This document shows, piece after piece, positions 10,705-21,405 of a stretch of 64,000 nt of DNA (positions are counted from its first letter, which is position 1; every line of letters starts with the position of its first letter). The notes below the pieces were generated by a model. That model was not told the origin of the DNA, searched no databases, and worked only from the letters and a program-made list of their open reading frames with translations. Where the stretch lies: contig WIUZ02000015.1 of NCBI GenBank assembly GCA_015956445.1, positions 646,001 through 710,000 of the forward strand. The letters are read 5' to 3'. Origin of the DNA: Thelephora terrestris (taxonomy: Eukaryota > Basidiomycota > Agaricomycetes > Thelephorales > Thelephoraceae). The position numbers were made by a program, and so were the translations under genes.

Positions 10705-11655
10705 ATGGGCTCAAATCTCTGGTACCTATCTCAGCCCTATCAATACTCTGAGTGTTGATCCGATGCTACAGGTCGCTTTTCTTGTCCCCCAAAAGGCCAA
10801 CCACCTACGCCCCACCTAGGCAATTGAAACTGACGAACATCGCACTCGCGCACCATTTACTTGATGAGTCAACAAATCGGAGGACATCAGTCACACTCAA
10901 GGCCCCTTTCACGGAGCCGACAGTTATATGTTCCTTAGTGCCAACGAAAGTAATTGTGAACTCACAACTGCACGACAATCATCTCACCTCTTGCGCCCCA
11001 GGTTGAGCAAGCGGTTATAGACATCGTTCTCGCCCGTGAGCAAGAAGTAGTGTTCGAGCTCGCTGGAAATAAGTGAGTTACAAGTCGCAACGTGCTATGT
11101 CTTGCTCAATGTATTTTAGCCCCGTATACTTGACAGGTTACTTTGTTGGCCCGGAAATTTCGGGGAAGGTCGAATGTTTTGAACGAGAAGTTGGGACTGG
11201 TCCCCTAGTTTCTGCCGGTTGCAGAGTCTCGGTCCACTTGTTAATGAGAGTAATGGATGGGGTGGTAATTGAAAACACTCTGAGCAATGGCAAGCCGGTA
11301 TGTTTTGGTGCTTTCCTGAGAACAGGCGCTCAAATTTCTCCTCCAGCTTGATATCGATCTCTCGACTCCTCCCATTACTGGTATCTTGCAAGGTGCGTCC
11401 ATCCTCGTCGCAAACTCGCAACGCTCGACCTCGACCCTCCAGTGTTGCGGGACGGGCTGTTGGGGATGAAACAAGGAGGGTCACGCAAGATAGTTGTTCC
11501 TCCAAGCCTCGCAAGGTTCGAGCTTGATGGGAACCTCTTACCTGTTGAGGGACTCAGTCCAGGGGACACGGTTGTTCTTGGTATTTCAATTCACATCCTC
11601 CACTTTTGCTTTCTCACTCCGGAAAGAGGTCCAGGTCGTTGCGGTCGCCGAGTAA
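10705..11655 (+). CDS. Minimal nucleoplasmin-like/FKBP protein
   Basis: Seven exons in consistent phase: 10705-10721, 10772-10949, 11002-11072, 11120-11297, 11347-11392, 11443-11580 and 11627-11655, giving 218 aa. Residues 1 to about 95 match the N-terminal nucleoplasmin-like domain of fungal nuclear FKBPs of the Fpr3/Fpr4 type: LWSLFLSPKRP, then RQLKLTNIAL, then VFELAGNNPVYLTGYFVGPE. The rest is an FKBP fold (ECFEREVGTGP, GLLGMKQGGSRKIVVPPS, ending VVLEVQVVAVAE). Fpr3/4 proteins are about 400 aa with a long acidic/basic linker; here the linker is absent. The usual FKBP pocket aromatics are replaced: VHYTG becomes VHLLM, FD becomes IE, the Trp-bearing GW becomes GI, and YxYG becomes LARF. Prolyl isomerase activity is therefore doubtful, although the frame is intact. 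The short first exon (MGSNLW) is supported by phase and by the family's usual N-terminus. A relic of its 3' end lies at 21.26 kb. Confidence 0.8.
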
Positions 11656-12150
11656 CCGTCCTCCTCTTCGCAGGATAGGCTAATCGAAAGCGCTTGTCGA
11701 AAGAAGTAGATTTAGGACCACTAGTACGGTAACGATTGTCCATGCAGACGCAACAAGACGTATGGAGAGACCAATAAATCGAGGCCGGCCGTTCGATGCG
11801 CTGAACGTTCCATCCCGGTCCGGGTCCTCTTCCTGTATTGTTCGGCCAGTTTTGCAAACAATCCCTTGACGCCCTCCCGATCCTCAGGAGCGCAAACTAT
11901 ACCGGTTTGATGACTTCCATGGGTGGTTAGGACCAAGACCCGGTCATCAAATTGGGGCAGAGGCACTTTGAGATCACAGCAGTCAGTGTCCAGATGGCAG
12001 ATTTCGGAGTAGACGCCAGCTTGCGCCTTCAGATTTCAGAGCCTTGCAGCTGACTCGCGCTCAGGCTTGCCGCATTAATTATGGGCGTCTAGTTATCAAC
12101 CGCAATGGCCGTGGGAAGATCAGATCAGACCAGCTCCACGCCACTGCCAA
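11656..12150. other. Intergenic
   Basis: A minus-strand open frame at 11966-11721 contains FDDRVLVLTTHGSHQTG, faintly like proteasome-assembly chaperone 3, but upstream exons cannot be found and the similarity is too short to call. Confidence 0.3.
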
Positions 12151-13243
12151 ATGCAACCCAATGAATCTGGCGAACGAGAAGATCCCCACCATCAAGCGGT
12201 GTTTCATTTGCGAAAAAGAGTGGAGTTCACCCTCGCACGCGTCAGAGACATGGTGGACGAAGAAACAGCAAAACAATCCGAGGCCAGCGCCAATGACAAG
12301 CTCATGCCGGTCCTGGCGGCCGTGGAGAAAGAGGTGAGCCTGCGCGCGGTATCTCGCAGCATGCAATTGATTTAACTGTCGCGCAGACAGCGGAGGTGCA
12401 GAATGAACTTGAGGCGATGCATGAAACCCTCACTGACGAAAGTGAAGAATTGCAAAGAGGTACTGGACTGGATTTTCACCATTACAAAGGGGATACGAAA
12501 CTAGTAATTATTGCAGCAACACAGACCATCCGCAATAATCCGGGACAAAGAAGAGGCCGCACTGGAAGGGTTCGGAAGGCAGCCTGCGACAGAAACAGCA
12601 ACGGGACCATCAATGCTGAAGGCAAGTGGATGTACACCCATTTCGACATTACTCACGCGGTGGGTATTTAAATGTCCCCCGCGCAGGAACTTTGGATTTG
12701 GAATTGCTGCAGAAGGTGCAAGGTGAGATGAGCATCAACGAGCTCAGAGAAACTGGATATTCGGAGTGGTTGCGGGGAGATCGCAGCGGAATAGAGAACG
12801 ATGCTGGCAGATGGGCTAGTAACAGCGACGGTGAAAAGAAAGCGAGATGCGAAGAAAGGGTCGACGCAGAGCACATCAGAAGCAAGATCAACGGACTGGG
12901 AGGACGCAGCGCAGAACCCGATTGCAATGAGGAGCCTGTATGCGCGTACCTGGGGCAGTCAACGGAGACGCCTGAGGGGATCGAGACGTACACCCCGTCT
13001 CCGGTTTGGGAGCATCGGGCAGTTGGGATCGCCGCGACCTGGTGGAGCGAGCTAATAAGGGGTTGGAAGTATTCGAAGGTGCTCGAGGAATATGGATGGG
13101 CGCTCGGGGCAATCGTGGGGACGGTGTTGATTGCGCTGCTCGGGTGGTGGGTTCAGAGAGCTAGTCAAGTCCCCGAGGGTTTCGTAGAACGAGGGTCCCC
13201 GCAATGGTTTCGCTCGCGCCTGCACCACGGGAGAAGGGAATAA
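12151..13243 (+). CDS. Coiled-coil protein with C-terminal membrane segment (copy 1)
   Basis: Two upstream exons are supported: 12151-12333, then intron 12334-12386, then 12387-12459. They encode glutamate-rich heptad-like sequence (ARVRDMVDEETAK; EVQNELEAMHETL). The terminal exon is open to the stop at 13243 and ends with a hydrophobic segment, YGWALGAIVGTVLIALLGWW, and a 30-residue tail. I could not join the middle exons in one frame between 12460 and 12720 with standard splice sites, so this copy may be broken there or use an unusual junction. From 12859 to beyond the stop it is almost identical to the intact gene at 34.5-35.9 kb. Function is unknown; the layout suggests a membrane-anchored coiled-coil protein. 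Confidence 0.45.
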
Positions 13244-13437
13244 ATCATGAGTTAGCTTTTATGCGCCGATAGCGCCTACGACTGGCCCCGATATAGCTCG
13301 GTCCGCAACTAAGAACGCCCCGCATCCCACTCGTCAATCAAGCTTTCACCACACTTGGGCTCAACGCCGTACGCGGGGAGAGAGCGAGCTGCGTCGACTG
13401 CAGAAAGGTCGAACGGCGATGGAAAACAACCGGTCGT
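12859..13437 (+). repeat. 579-bp duplicated block, copy 1
   Basis: Matches 35513-36091 over 579 bases with no gaps and only about six mismatches by eye. It spans the last exon's 3' part, the stop codon, the 3' flank (ATAAATCATGAGTTAGC) and the head of a core repeat (from about 13310). Confidence 0.9.
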
Positions 13438-13923
13438 AGTCATCGTATCATGATTCGGACCCCTATTTGTGTCTGTTAGGATCCAAAGCCTGGCCGTGCC
13501 TTTTTGGGAAGGATCGGCGACTCAACAGAATTGATCATGGACAAACACCGCTCATACCTCTCCCTCAACTGCCAGCAGCCCCACTTTTTTTTTCTAACCT
13601 CCTGGCGGCCGAGCCGAAGGGAGCCTTGCTGCAACCCATTCCCTTTCTTTTAATTCCCCGACGACAAAATTTCTTCCTTCTTACTCGTGGCCGTGCGGTT
13701 TCTTTCGAGCGGACGCGTTCCCTTTCCTCTGGCTGGCGCACCGTCGGTTTTCCTCACTGTTCTGCCTTTTGGCTAAACAAACTCGTCCACGGGCGCGTCA
13801 GGCCTCTCCCCTGCCCATCCGCCCAAGCTGTTCGGGTGTGTTGGTGCTGTAAGTCTTCATCGCCTTTTTCGCTGCAGCTTGTCTTACCTCCGTGTCTACA
13901 GGCAATCTTTGGTCTGCTCTCCG
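13438..13923. other. Intergenic
   Basis: Pyrimidine-rich stretch with no recognised feature; the long open frame at 13467-13982 has no family resemblance. Confidence 0.35.
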
Positions 13924-15035
13924 ATGGGTTCGGTCGAAGGTGGCCGCTTGTCTGGTACAATGTCCTGGATGTCGGGAAATAAGTCCAACAAAGCCCCGTA
14001 TACCGCTGCATCTCCTTCCCTTCGGATATCCGAGCTCAAGCTCAACGACGTCTTGGGTCGTGTGGAACAAGCACCGACCGTGACCATCGTACGAACACTC
14101 CACGAAGTTCTCACCTCCACGCGCGAGGAAAAAGAAAGGTCGAGAGAAGGTAGCTCCGAACACAGCGATTCGCGTCCAAAGCGTTCGACGGAAACGCAGC
14201 GGTCACAGACCGACGGCTACTGTTCACGGAATCCGTGTCCTTCACCTCCAGCGAGTCCTCCATTGCCGCCTCTACCAGAACTGTCTCAGGTTCGCCCAGG
14301 CCACCTACCCAGCTGGTAATGAAACCCCCACCCGTACCTTCCCCGTCAAGGTCCAAAGCTTCATATTCTGCCTCATTAAACGAGGACTCTATGGTCCCCC
14401 CCCCCCGTGGAACCGGCATTTCCTGCACTCCCTCTTCCGCCCTTTGACCCGATTCTTCTATCTGCCATTCCGTCGCTTCCAATCGATCCAAAGAAGACTA
14501 TCATTACTCTCGAGATGAGTACAGAGTCATTTAAGACGACCAAGGCTACCCTCATCTCGTATGAACGTTGTCATTTCACCGGATACTTCTCAAAGATCTT
14601 GACGGAAGCGCGAAAGAAGCAACATTCAGAAGCAAGCTCGGTCTATTCACAATCGAGTGGGATCGAGGAAAATTTGGACTCCATCAACTCGGTTTTCGTG
14701 AATCACATCTCGGCCTCCGGTTTGCTTTCCCCCACACCTGCCTCACTCCATGTGTTTTTGGATCGTCCCAGTGCTCCGTAAGTTGCCACGTGATCCCCTC
14801 TCGCGTTCAATATTCACCGACCGAACTAGATTCTCGTTCTAGATACACACACATCCTGTCCTACCTCCGCACCCCTACCTCACCTGATCAATCAAGTGTT
14901 CTCCCACGAGCCATTAGGATCTCGTACAGCTCGCCTCCGGGAAGGGCCGAAACCTTTCTTGAGCTCCGAGATGAAGCCAACTTCCTCAACCTGGAGGAGT
15001 TGTCCAGGCTGTGCACAGAGGAACTCAGGAAATAG
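13924..15035 (+). pseudogene. BTB/POZ-domain gene, probably broken
   Basis: The C-terminal part fits a BTB fold as seen in many Agaricomycete proteins. ITLEMSTESFKTTKATL is the first strand and helix, VFLDRPSAPYTHILSYLRT spans an intron at about 14779-14841 (GTAAGT to TTCTAG), and FLELRDEANFLNLEELSRLC ends the domain. The N-terminal half is proline- and serine-rich. Two features argue against function. The reading frame changes across a run of 11 C residues at 14396-14406, where one base more or fewer would join the halves. The frame also stops at 15035, while the same frame stays open for 800 bases downstream. BTB proteins of this kind dimerise or recruit Cullin 3; no role can be assigned here. 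Confidence 0.5.
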
Positions 15036-15499
15036 ACTCCCGTCACCTGCTCCACCAAGTCCACAAACTCCGTCACCTCGGCTTCAGTGAGATCATCCAA
15101 ACGGCCCTCCATCTCACACGCTCACAGCCACCATCAACTCGGGATGCGGCCGAACGACTCATCGACGCACAGCGTCCATCAATTAACGGAAGATCCGAAG
15201 GAGATGGAGTACGACCCATGCATACCCACGCCGAGTTCAAGCACCCCTTCCCCCAGAGCAGGTTCCAGGCACGAGGCGACCGCAACCCCCACACCTACCC
15301 CATGCCTGGCCCAGCTGCGTGGCCACGGAAAGTCGTACTCGAACGTTCATCCCTTGCGGTCCTCGAAATCTACCAGCGTGTTGCGGAATGATCCATCGAT
15401 GACGATGAAAGCTCGTCCTACTAGCGACTACAGAAACTCCAAGCTCTCTCCTTCTTCTCGAACCTTGTCATCGGTAACGGCCAGAAGCTACCTCTCATG

Positions 15500-16251
15500 T
15501 CATCGGCACCATGTACTGCATCTGAACGAGCGTCAACTTCGACCCAACTCGGTTCCCAATCAACGTAATGGTTTACAGAATTTGGACACATCCTCTCAGT
15601 CCCCGTCCACCTTGACCGGTTCTTCTACGACCTCCTCACACCCGGTCTTCCACAATGTCAACGATTTAGCTGCTCATCACGGTATCCCAATGTCCTTACC
15701 CCCAACACTCCGTACAGTGACCCGACGTACGTCACCCACGGACGAAATGACGCCGTCTGCTGAGGACGAATCTTTTTCCTCGCTCTGTTTCGAGTATCTC
15801 ACGATGCTGGACTCCACCCCTAATACCGCCTCCGCCTTTTCTGACCCATCAGGAGTCGTTGACCATTTTCGGCTGTCCTCCAGGTGACCCCCAAACAAAA
15901 CCGAGCGACGACTTTCTCACCTCCCCCATGGATGAGTCACCCTTTGACGACTTCCTCTCCACACCAGCTCTCGGAGGTGACTTCCAAGACTTCGCTAGTC
16001 CCCTCATCTTCGAAAGCGACGACGCGGGTGCCCCATACCACAATACGCCTCTGTTCGACGACCTCGGTCTCTTTGAGCCACCTTCCTCGTCCGACAAGCG
16101 TACCGCACAACATCTTTCCTCGGCGGTAGATCTCCACAGGATGCACACCGTCTGTCCTGGCACTCCTGCCCTCGATGCTTCTTCTTTCTTCCCTCCTTCA
16201 CATCGACTTCCCTTTCATCTCCCCACCGGCCGGTATCTTCATCTTTTTTAA
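15500..16251 (+). pseudogene. bZIP activator-like fragment without a zipper
   Basis: Two frames carry sequence resembling the N-terminal part of Gcn4/Cpc1-like bZIP factors of basidiomycetes. The first ends near 15887 (HNVNDLAAHHGIPMSLPP; SFSSLCFEYLTML). The second runs to 16251 (DDFLTSPMDESPFDDFLS, then MHTVCPGTPALD). A frame change near 15880 with no splice donor separates them. The basic region and leucine zipper expected after this part are not seen before the stop or in the following 600 bases. It is best read as a truncated, frameshifted gene. The family assignment is from memory of the acidic DDFL motifs and is not certain. Confidence 0.4.
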
Positions 16252-17014
16252 AAGGATTGGGATGTATGCCTCCAGAGGGAGACATAGGTATTGCGTATAT
16301 ACCCCTGGGAGGAAGTCCATGTCGGATAGCTGCGCTATGGAAGAGGGCCACGTTCACGGCGACGTCTTCGCGACCCCCCACCCCTCGTCAACCCGTTCAT
16401 CTTTACCGAGCACGAGGTCAGGTTCCAATTTCAAACAACGTGGGGTAGTGAGCTACTAGTAGGGTGTGTCCGACGGTGCCCACTTACTTCGCAGTGATGG
16501 TTGCATAAAGTGGAGGAAATAACAACTAGGATACTTGGAGATCCGACTATCATCCAGTCAAATTCGCGTCGCGAACTAGCATCATGCTCGTCGCTATCCA
16601 CCTGAAGACGACTCGAGGAGGGGATCCGTTTCGAGGAATGCTGTTCAAGAGGGTACCCTTTTATTAATGCGAAGCTCACTCATTCCACGCATTGCAGCAA
16701 ATGTGCGGGTCCCCGCCGACTAGGCTAGATCCAAGACTTGGATTCGGAGTCGGAGGAGAGTATGCCAAAAATGCCAGCGGTTCTCACCACCCACGATGAC
16801 TATCACGAGGATTGGATTCGGTTCATGCAAGACCCTACTAATGCCCGGATCGGTCGACTTCCCATCCCTGAATCTGCCAAGCAGGATGGACGCCCGCCAA
16901 AGTGAACGGTCTAGCAACCGCTGTTGCAACACGGTTCAGTGGGCCACGTGATTTCGTTCATGATACGGGCCAATCGCCTGTCCCAGCCTACCCCAACTTC
17001 AACCTCAAAGACTC
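16252..17014. other. Intergenic
   Basis: No gene is recognised. The stretch holds only scattered short frames before core-repeat copy D. Confidence 0.35.
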
Positions 17015-17615
17015 CACCTTTCGCTTTTTCTTTCAAGTCCTCCTCCGCTATGGACTCGCTTGGGCTCGACTCCTGCTCCCTTTCTCCCTCGCTGCCTTGA
17101 GCGACTACGTTCGATGAGGTGGGGGCTACAGATTGAGTACGGTGTTTTAGCCTGATCGTCTGCCGGGTTAAATGAAGTTTACGGGAATTGTTCATCTTGG
17201 CACATCCGGAGTAGTCTCGCTCACTTCGATTCGCACTGTCAACCTCTATTTTCTACCCACCGATCTCTTTTGACGATCCCCCTCCGTCTCTCATGGACCC
17301 GCCTCTCTGGACCGCTTACCCATTGCGACTCTTCCAACCATGTCCGTCTGACCGTTTTATTTGCCTGGTGGGAGTCGCAGGGCGTGTGCTACGGCGTGGA
17401 GCCTGAACGTTTGTTTTCTTGGGTGATATAACGGGCGCATTCCTCCTCCGCTTAAAGTGCCTTGTGCTCACTCTATTCTATCTCAACCTTCAGCTCGGAC
17501 CTCTACAACATGCGACCCATCAACTCCTCCATGCTCACGAACTCGGGCGACGATGCAGGGATCACAGATCGAGCACGGCGCTGAAGCTTGATCATTACCT
17601 CTCCGCATCTCTTAC
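17015..17615 (+). repeat. Core-repeat copy D
   Basis: Starts at the pyrimidine-rich segment (CTTTTTCTTTCAAGTCCTCC) and lacks the head. Core at 17130-17215 is more diverged (CCTGATCGTCTGCCGGGTTA). Further degenerate units with the same plan lie at 17370-17412 and 17555-17600. Confidence 0.7.
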
Positions 17616-18416
17616 TTCTGCTCTCGGACTGATGGGCTTTGGGTCCGGGCTACCTGTTTTCTGCCTCGTTCACCAATCTCACTACCCGCGGCTGTCGTCT
17701 ATGCCACCGCCTCACCCGCCCCCTCTCACCTCTGTTCTATCGCGCCCGCTTCTTCGAACCGCCTGCTCGCGCCAGCAAAAGATGCCACAGCAAAATGTCG
17801 GCGCGAACTGAGCTCGCTTTTTACGACGGAGCCGTCGACGCATTTCCACTTATGGGAGGCATAAAGTCCAATGTGTTTTTGAATCTATATCTCGCTATAT
17901 CTTGACTTTTGGAAAATAAAAATGAGATGCCACGTGGGAATCACGCGAGAAGCAAACGGTTGCCGATGTTCAGACTTCCATCCGGATGATCCACCTGGCA
18001 CTGGCATCCATGGAATCCAATCTTATCTAAAGGGAAGTCACGTGACTTATTGATCGGCGGCTACCGGAACATCCGAAATTGAATATTCTCACACGAGTCG
18101 GGGCGAGTATTTCAGCCGCATACGCGGCATTCTGCGGCATTGTCGATCTCAGATCTGTAGTCTGAAGAGTATAGGGGGCTCCAGTTTTGTGGGTATAGTC
18201 TCGACGAGGACGGCGGCCTGGGCGCGAGGACTCGAAATGTAAAGCATGAAAACCGCGCCCCGTTTGACCTTCGCGTTTGATTAGCGTTAACGTTCAACGG
18301 CGGATTCTTAAGGTCGCGAACAGCGGCGTCTTGCACGGTCACCTGCTGAGCGCCCTCTCAATCTGGAGTCCTCTTCTCACCAATCGTCAATCGTCTCAGG
18401 TGTCTGCACAAGCAAA
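17616..18416. other. Intergenic, upstream of the WD40-like gene
   Basis: No gene is recognised. The last 60 bases before the ATG at 18417 are CT-rich, as in many fungal promoters. Confidence 0.35.
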
Positions 18417-19707
18417 ATGGTTCGCAAATACGAAGGAGGATTGTTTACCCCCGCACTAGATCTTTCCGCACGAACGATTCGGTTGGACCCCTCGGGAGTT
18501 TTCCTCGCCGCAGCGAAAGATCGGGTGATGAAGATCTATCAAGTCGTCGAAGAGAAGGAAGTGGCCTCTCTTGAGTTTTTCCACAGCGTATGCCTTTTGG
18601 CATGGAGTGATCCCCTTAGGGTTATCTGTGCAAGCAATGAAGGTTATGTATATGTCATAGACTTAGCGGAAGTAAGTCCTCTCACCACCAGCATTGCGAT
18701 ACGTCTCCAACACTGCTGCTCTTCAGAGGGGAGCCAGGGTTTTCCTTTTTCAATCGCAACAGTGCTCTCCTTCGGGGATAGACGCCCTCAGGTTGGCTAG
18801 CGGACACACTGTCCTAGCAATCGCGGGCTCCTTCACACTAGAGGTTTTCATCCAAGATCCCACAAGTAAGATCTCGGGGACACGCGTCTCCCATATTTAT
18901 AATTGCTGATTTGCTTCAGGCAACCTTTGGAGGCTCGCACTCAAAGTCAGCGAATTTCCAAACGATTCCGATCCTACGCCGGTCGTTGGCGTTCACCTCA
19001 TCAAGAAGGAGAACACAATTTTGATGTATTCTGTGTACCTCGACCGAGGCGTGAGGTGACAGACCTTATCGTTTGACATCAAACCATTCTGATACATCGC
19101 TCAAGGGTGTGGAACGTATCGCACGAACCCACGATGATTTCCGAGCAATCTTTCATAAACAAGATTGACTGGTAATCTATAACTGTATGCGCGATTAACT
19201 TCTGACGTCTGCCCTACAGTAAGAAGGCGTGCGTCACACCAGATGGAAAGATCATTGCTGTATTTGATGGTTTGGATGGGTTTGAGCTGTTTTCCGTACA
19301 GGGGAATGGCGAATCCCTTCACATCTCGATGGCAGGAAGTGGTAGGTCCCCATTGGTGCCCATGACATTCATCCATGCGGGCTGTCTGCTGGCAGCTGGT
19401 AATGTAGATGGAGAGCTAAGGATATGGGATGTTGGTGATGGCACTCGACTGCAAAATTTGCGGCACGGTGAGCGGACGCGGTTTTGCTTTTTCTAATCTG
19501 ACAAAACGGGCAGACGGGGAAGCCATCCAAGATCTGACAGTAAGCTTGCCATCGTTCACGACGGGACTGGCGTTTACCAAACTCAAGTCGGCCCTATCTC
19601 TCGGGGATACTCCTGATGGGGACAGGTTTACAATTGCCACGGTTGCTAAAAGCGACCATTTGGAATCCAAGATTTGGGTCTGGAGAGGGGTGGAAGTGGG
19701 TGAATAA
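18417..19707 (+). CDS. WD40-repeat-like protein
   Basis: Six exons in consistent phase: 18417-18671, 18727-18865, 18920-19055, 19106-19171, 19220-19467 and 19514-19707, giving 345 aa. Introns are 46-55 nt with GT-AG ends. Repeats of about 40-60 residues show beta-propeller features: RTIRLDPSGVFLAAAKDRVM then KIYQV, YVYVIDL, VWNVSHEP, CVTPDGKIIAVFDG, and GNVDGELRIWDVGDGTR, the clearest GH-less WD unit. The protein is short for a seven-bladed propeller and ends KIWVWRGVEVGE. Such propellers act as scaffolds; the partner is unknown. The ATG sits in AAAATGG context after a CT-rich leader. The gene reads open throughout. Confidence 0.7.
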
Positions 19708-20224
19708 TGTCGCGCGTGTCATACTGCGCGTATAGCATAGAGGATATGGAAATTCTAGCCACTTTGGAACGACTATAGGATGGGGGGAACACTCAAACGC
19801 AGAAGTGGGCTCGCGACCGTAGTGACGGTCCTCGACTCTCCCAACTATGCTCCAATACAGTTCGTTGATATCTAGTCGAGCTTCGGCTGAGAAAAAGCGA
19901 CAAGCCGCTTTATTGGGTTCTCAGCAATCAGGAGAGGGGGGGGGATGTTGTGCGTGCATTTTTATTTGCGCATGTCCGTTTACTGGGACCGGCGCTGCAT
20001 CGGACTTTCGCCGTTACAAAAAAGACATTTACTGTGGCGGTTACCGATGTCGCGACTCCGTCTGCAATAGGACATAATCGTCGTTCTGGAAGGGTTGAAA
20101 ATGCGATGCAGAGAAGTAGGCCTAGAGCATTCGATGTAAATGTGTCAGGGGATCGGGGCTGTGCTCAGCCTCACATCGGGTTGCAGCTGGCGGTGGAGAC
20201 AGCGACAAATAGCCGCGGCATGGC

Positions 20225-20395
20225 GGAACAGTCGAAGATGGCTGAGTAATATAATGGGATGTCTATGACGGCCGTAGTAGCAGCGCCAATTTTGCTAGTC
20301 GGGTGGTAGATTGAGGAATTCCACCAGTTATACAAACGGCCAAGAGTTCAGCGGAACGAGGCCCTCGCACCTGCACCGCAGGAGAGATCGCTGGT
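20225..20395 (+). pseudogene. Relic of the coiled-coil/transmembrane gene (3' end)
   Basis: The nucleotide order matches the end of the gene at 35.7-35.9 kb: a stretch like AGATGGCTGAGTAATAT, then GCTAGTCGGGTGGTAGATTG, then GAACGAGG and CCTGCACCGCAGGAG. Stops and gaps are present and no coding frame remains. Core-repeat copy E begins directly after it, as in the intact copies. The preceding 19.7-20.2 kb shows no recognised gene. Confidence 0.6.
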
Positions 20396-20403
20396 GAGAA
20401 CAC

Positions 20404-21262
20404 CCCGCATCCCACTTGGCATTCATGCTCCCACCACACTTGGGCTCGACGCTGTACGCGGGGAGAGAGCAAGGTGCGTAGACTGCAGAGAGAACGAATG
20501 ACGATGGGAAACAATCGGTCACGGAGGATGTCGATGCGACCGGATCGATCGAAACACAGTCCAGCGCGGTCCGTTACATCCCGTCACGTCCTGTGACACG
20601 AATTTCGCTTTTTCTTCCAAGTCCTCCGCTATGGACTCGCTCAGGCTCGACCCCTGCTCCCCTTTCTCCCCCGCTGCCTCGAGCGACTACGTTCGATGAG
20701 GCGGGGGCTACAGACTGAGTACGGCGTTCCAGCCTGATCGTCTGCCGGGTCGGATGAAGTCTATGGGAAATGTTCGTCTCGGTACGTCCGTAGTAGTCTC
20801 GCCCGCGTCGGTTAACCTTCTCAACGCCATCTCTCTCAGATTCTCTCTTCTACCGGCCAGTTTTCTTCCACGGTCCCCCTCCAGTCTCTTTCAACTCTTG
20901 GATCTGCCTCTCTGGACCACTTCCCCTTCCATCATCGCTCGCAACCGCTTCCCTTTATTCCATCTCAACCTTTAGCCCAGACCTCTACAACCTGCGATGC
21001 ACCAACGGCGACCGACTCCTCCAACTTCGAGACCTTGAGCGACGATTTTAGGCGTGACTGGGGTCGTAGACTGAGTACGGCGTATCAGCCTGATCGTCTG
21101 CCGTGTCGAATGAAGTTTACGGGAACCGTTCGTCTCGGTACGTCCGTAGTAGTCTCGCCCGCGTCGGTTAACCTTCTCAACACCATCTCTCTCAGATTCT
21201 CTCTTCTACCGGCCAGTTTTCTTCCACGGTCCCCCTCCATCTCTCCCAATTCTTGCATCCGC
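20404..21262 (+). repeat. Core-repeat copy E (two core units)
   Basis: The head starts in ACACCCCGCATCCCACTTGG. Two cores occur: 20708-20800 and 21068-21160, about 360 bases apart with the intervening pyrimidine-rich spacer also duplicated. The two 3' spacers (20801-20885 and 21161-21245) are nearly identical. This shows that the element can expand by internal tandem duplication. Confidence 0.8.
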
Positions 21263-21405
21263 CCCTGTGACAGGGTTGTTCTTGGCATGTCGGCATCCCA
21301 TTCACCCCGTTCGCTTTATGGAAAGAAGACTAATTGTCACGGTCGCCAAGTAGCTGTTGTTCTCCTCACAGGATTCGCTCAAATTTGTCAAAAGGAGTCA
21401 CCCTC
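21263..21405 (+). pseudogene. Relic of the FKBP gene 3' end
   Basis: The order GACAGGGTTGTTCTTGG, a 45-base intron-like gap, GTCACGGTCGCCAAGTAG, then CTCACAGGATTCGCT matches 11565-11690 of the intact FKBP gene, including the position of the stop codon. Only the last exons are present. The junction with core-repeat copy E lies at about 21262. Confidence 0.6.

Noticed and set aside
11721-11966. Minus-strand gene resembling proteasome-assembly chaperone 3
   Set aside because: Only about 20 residues look similar, upstream in-frame stops block extension, and the space is limited by the adjacent plus-strand genes.
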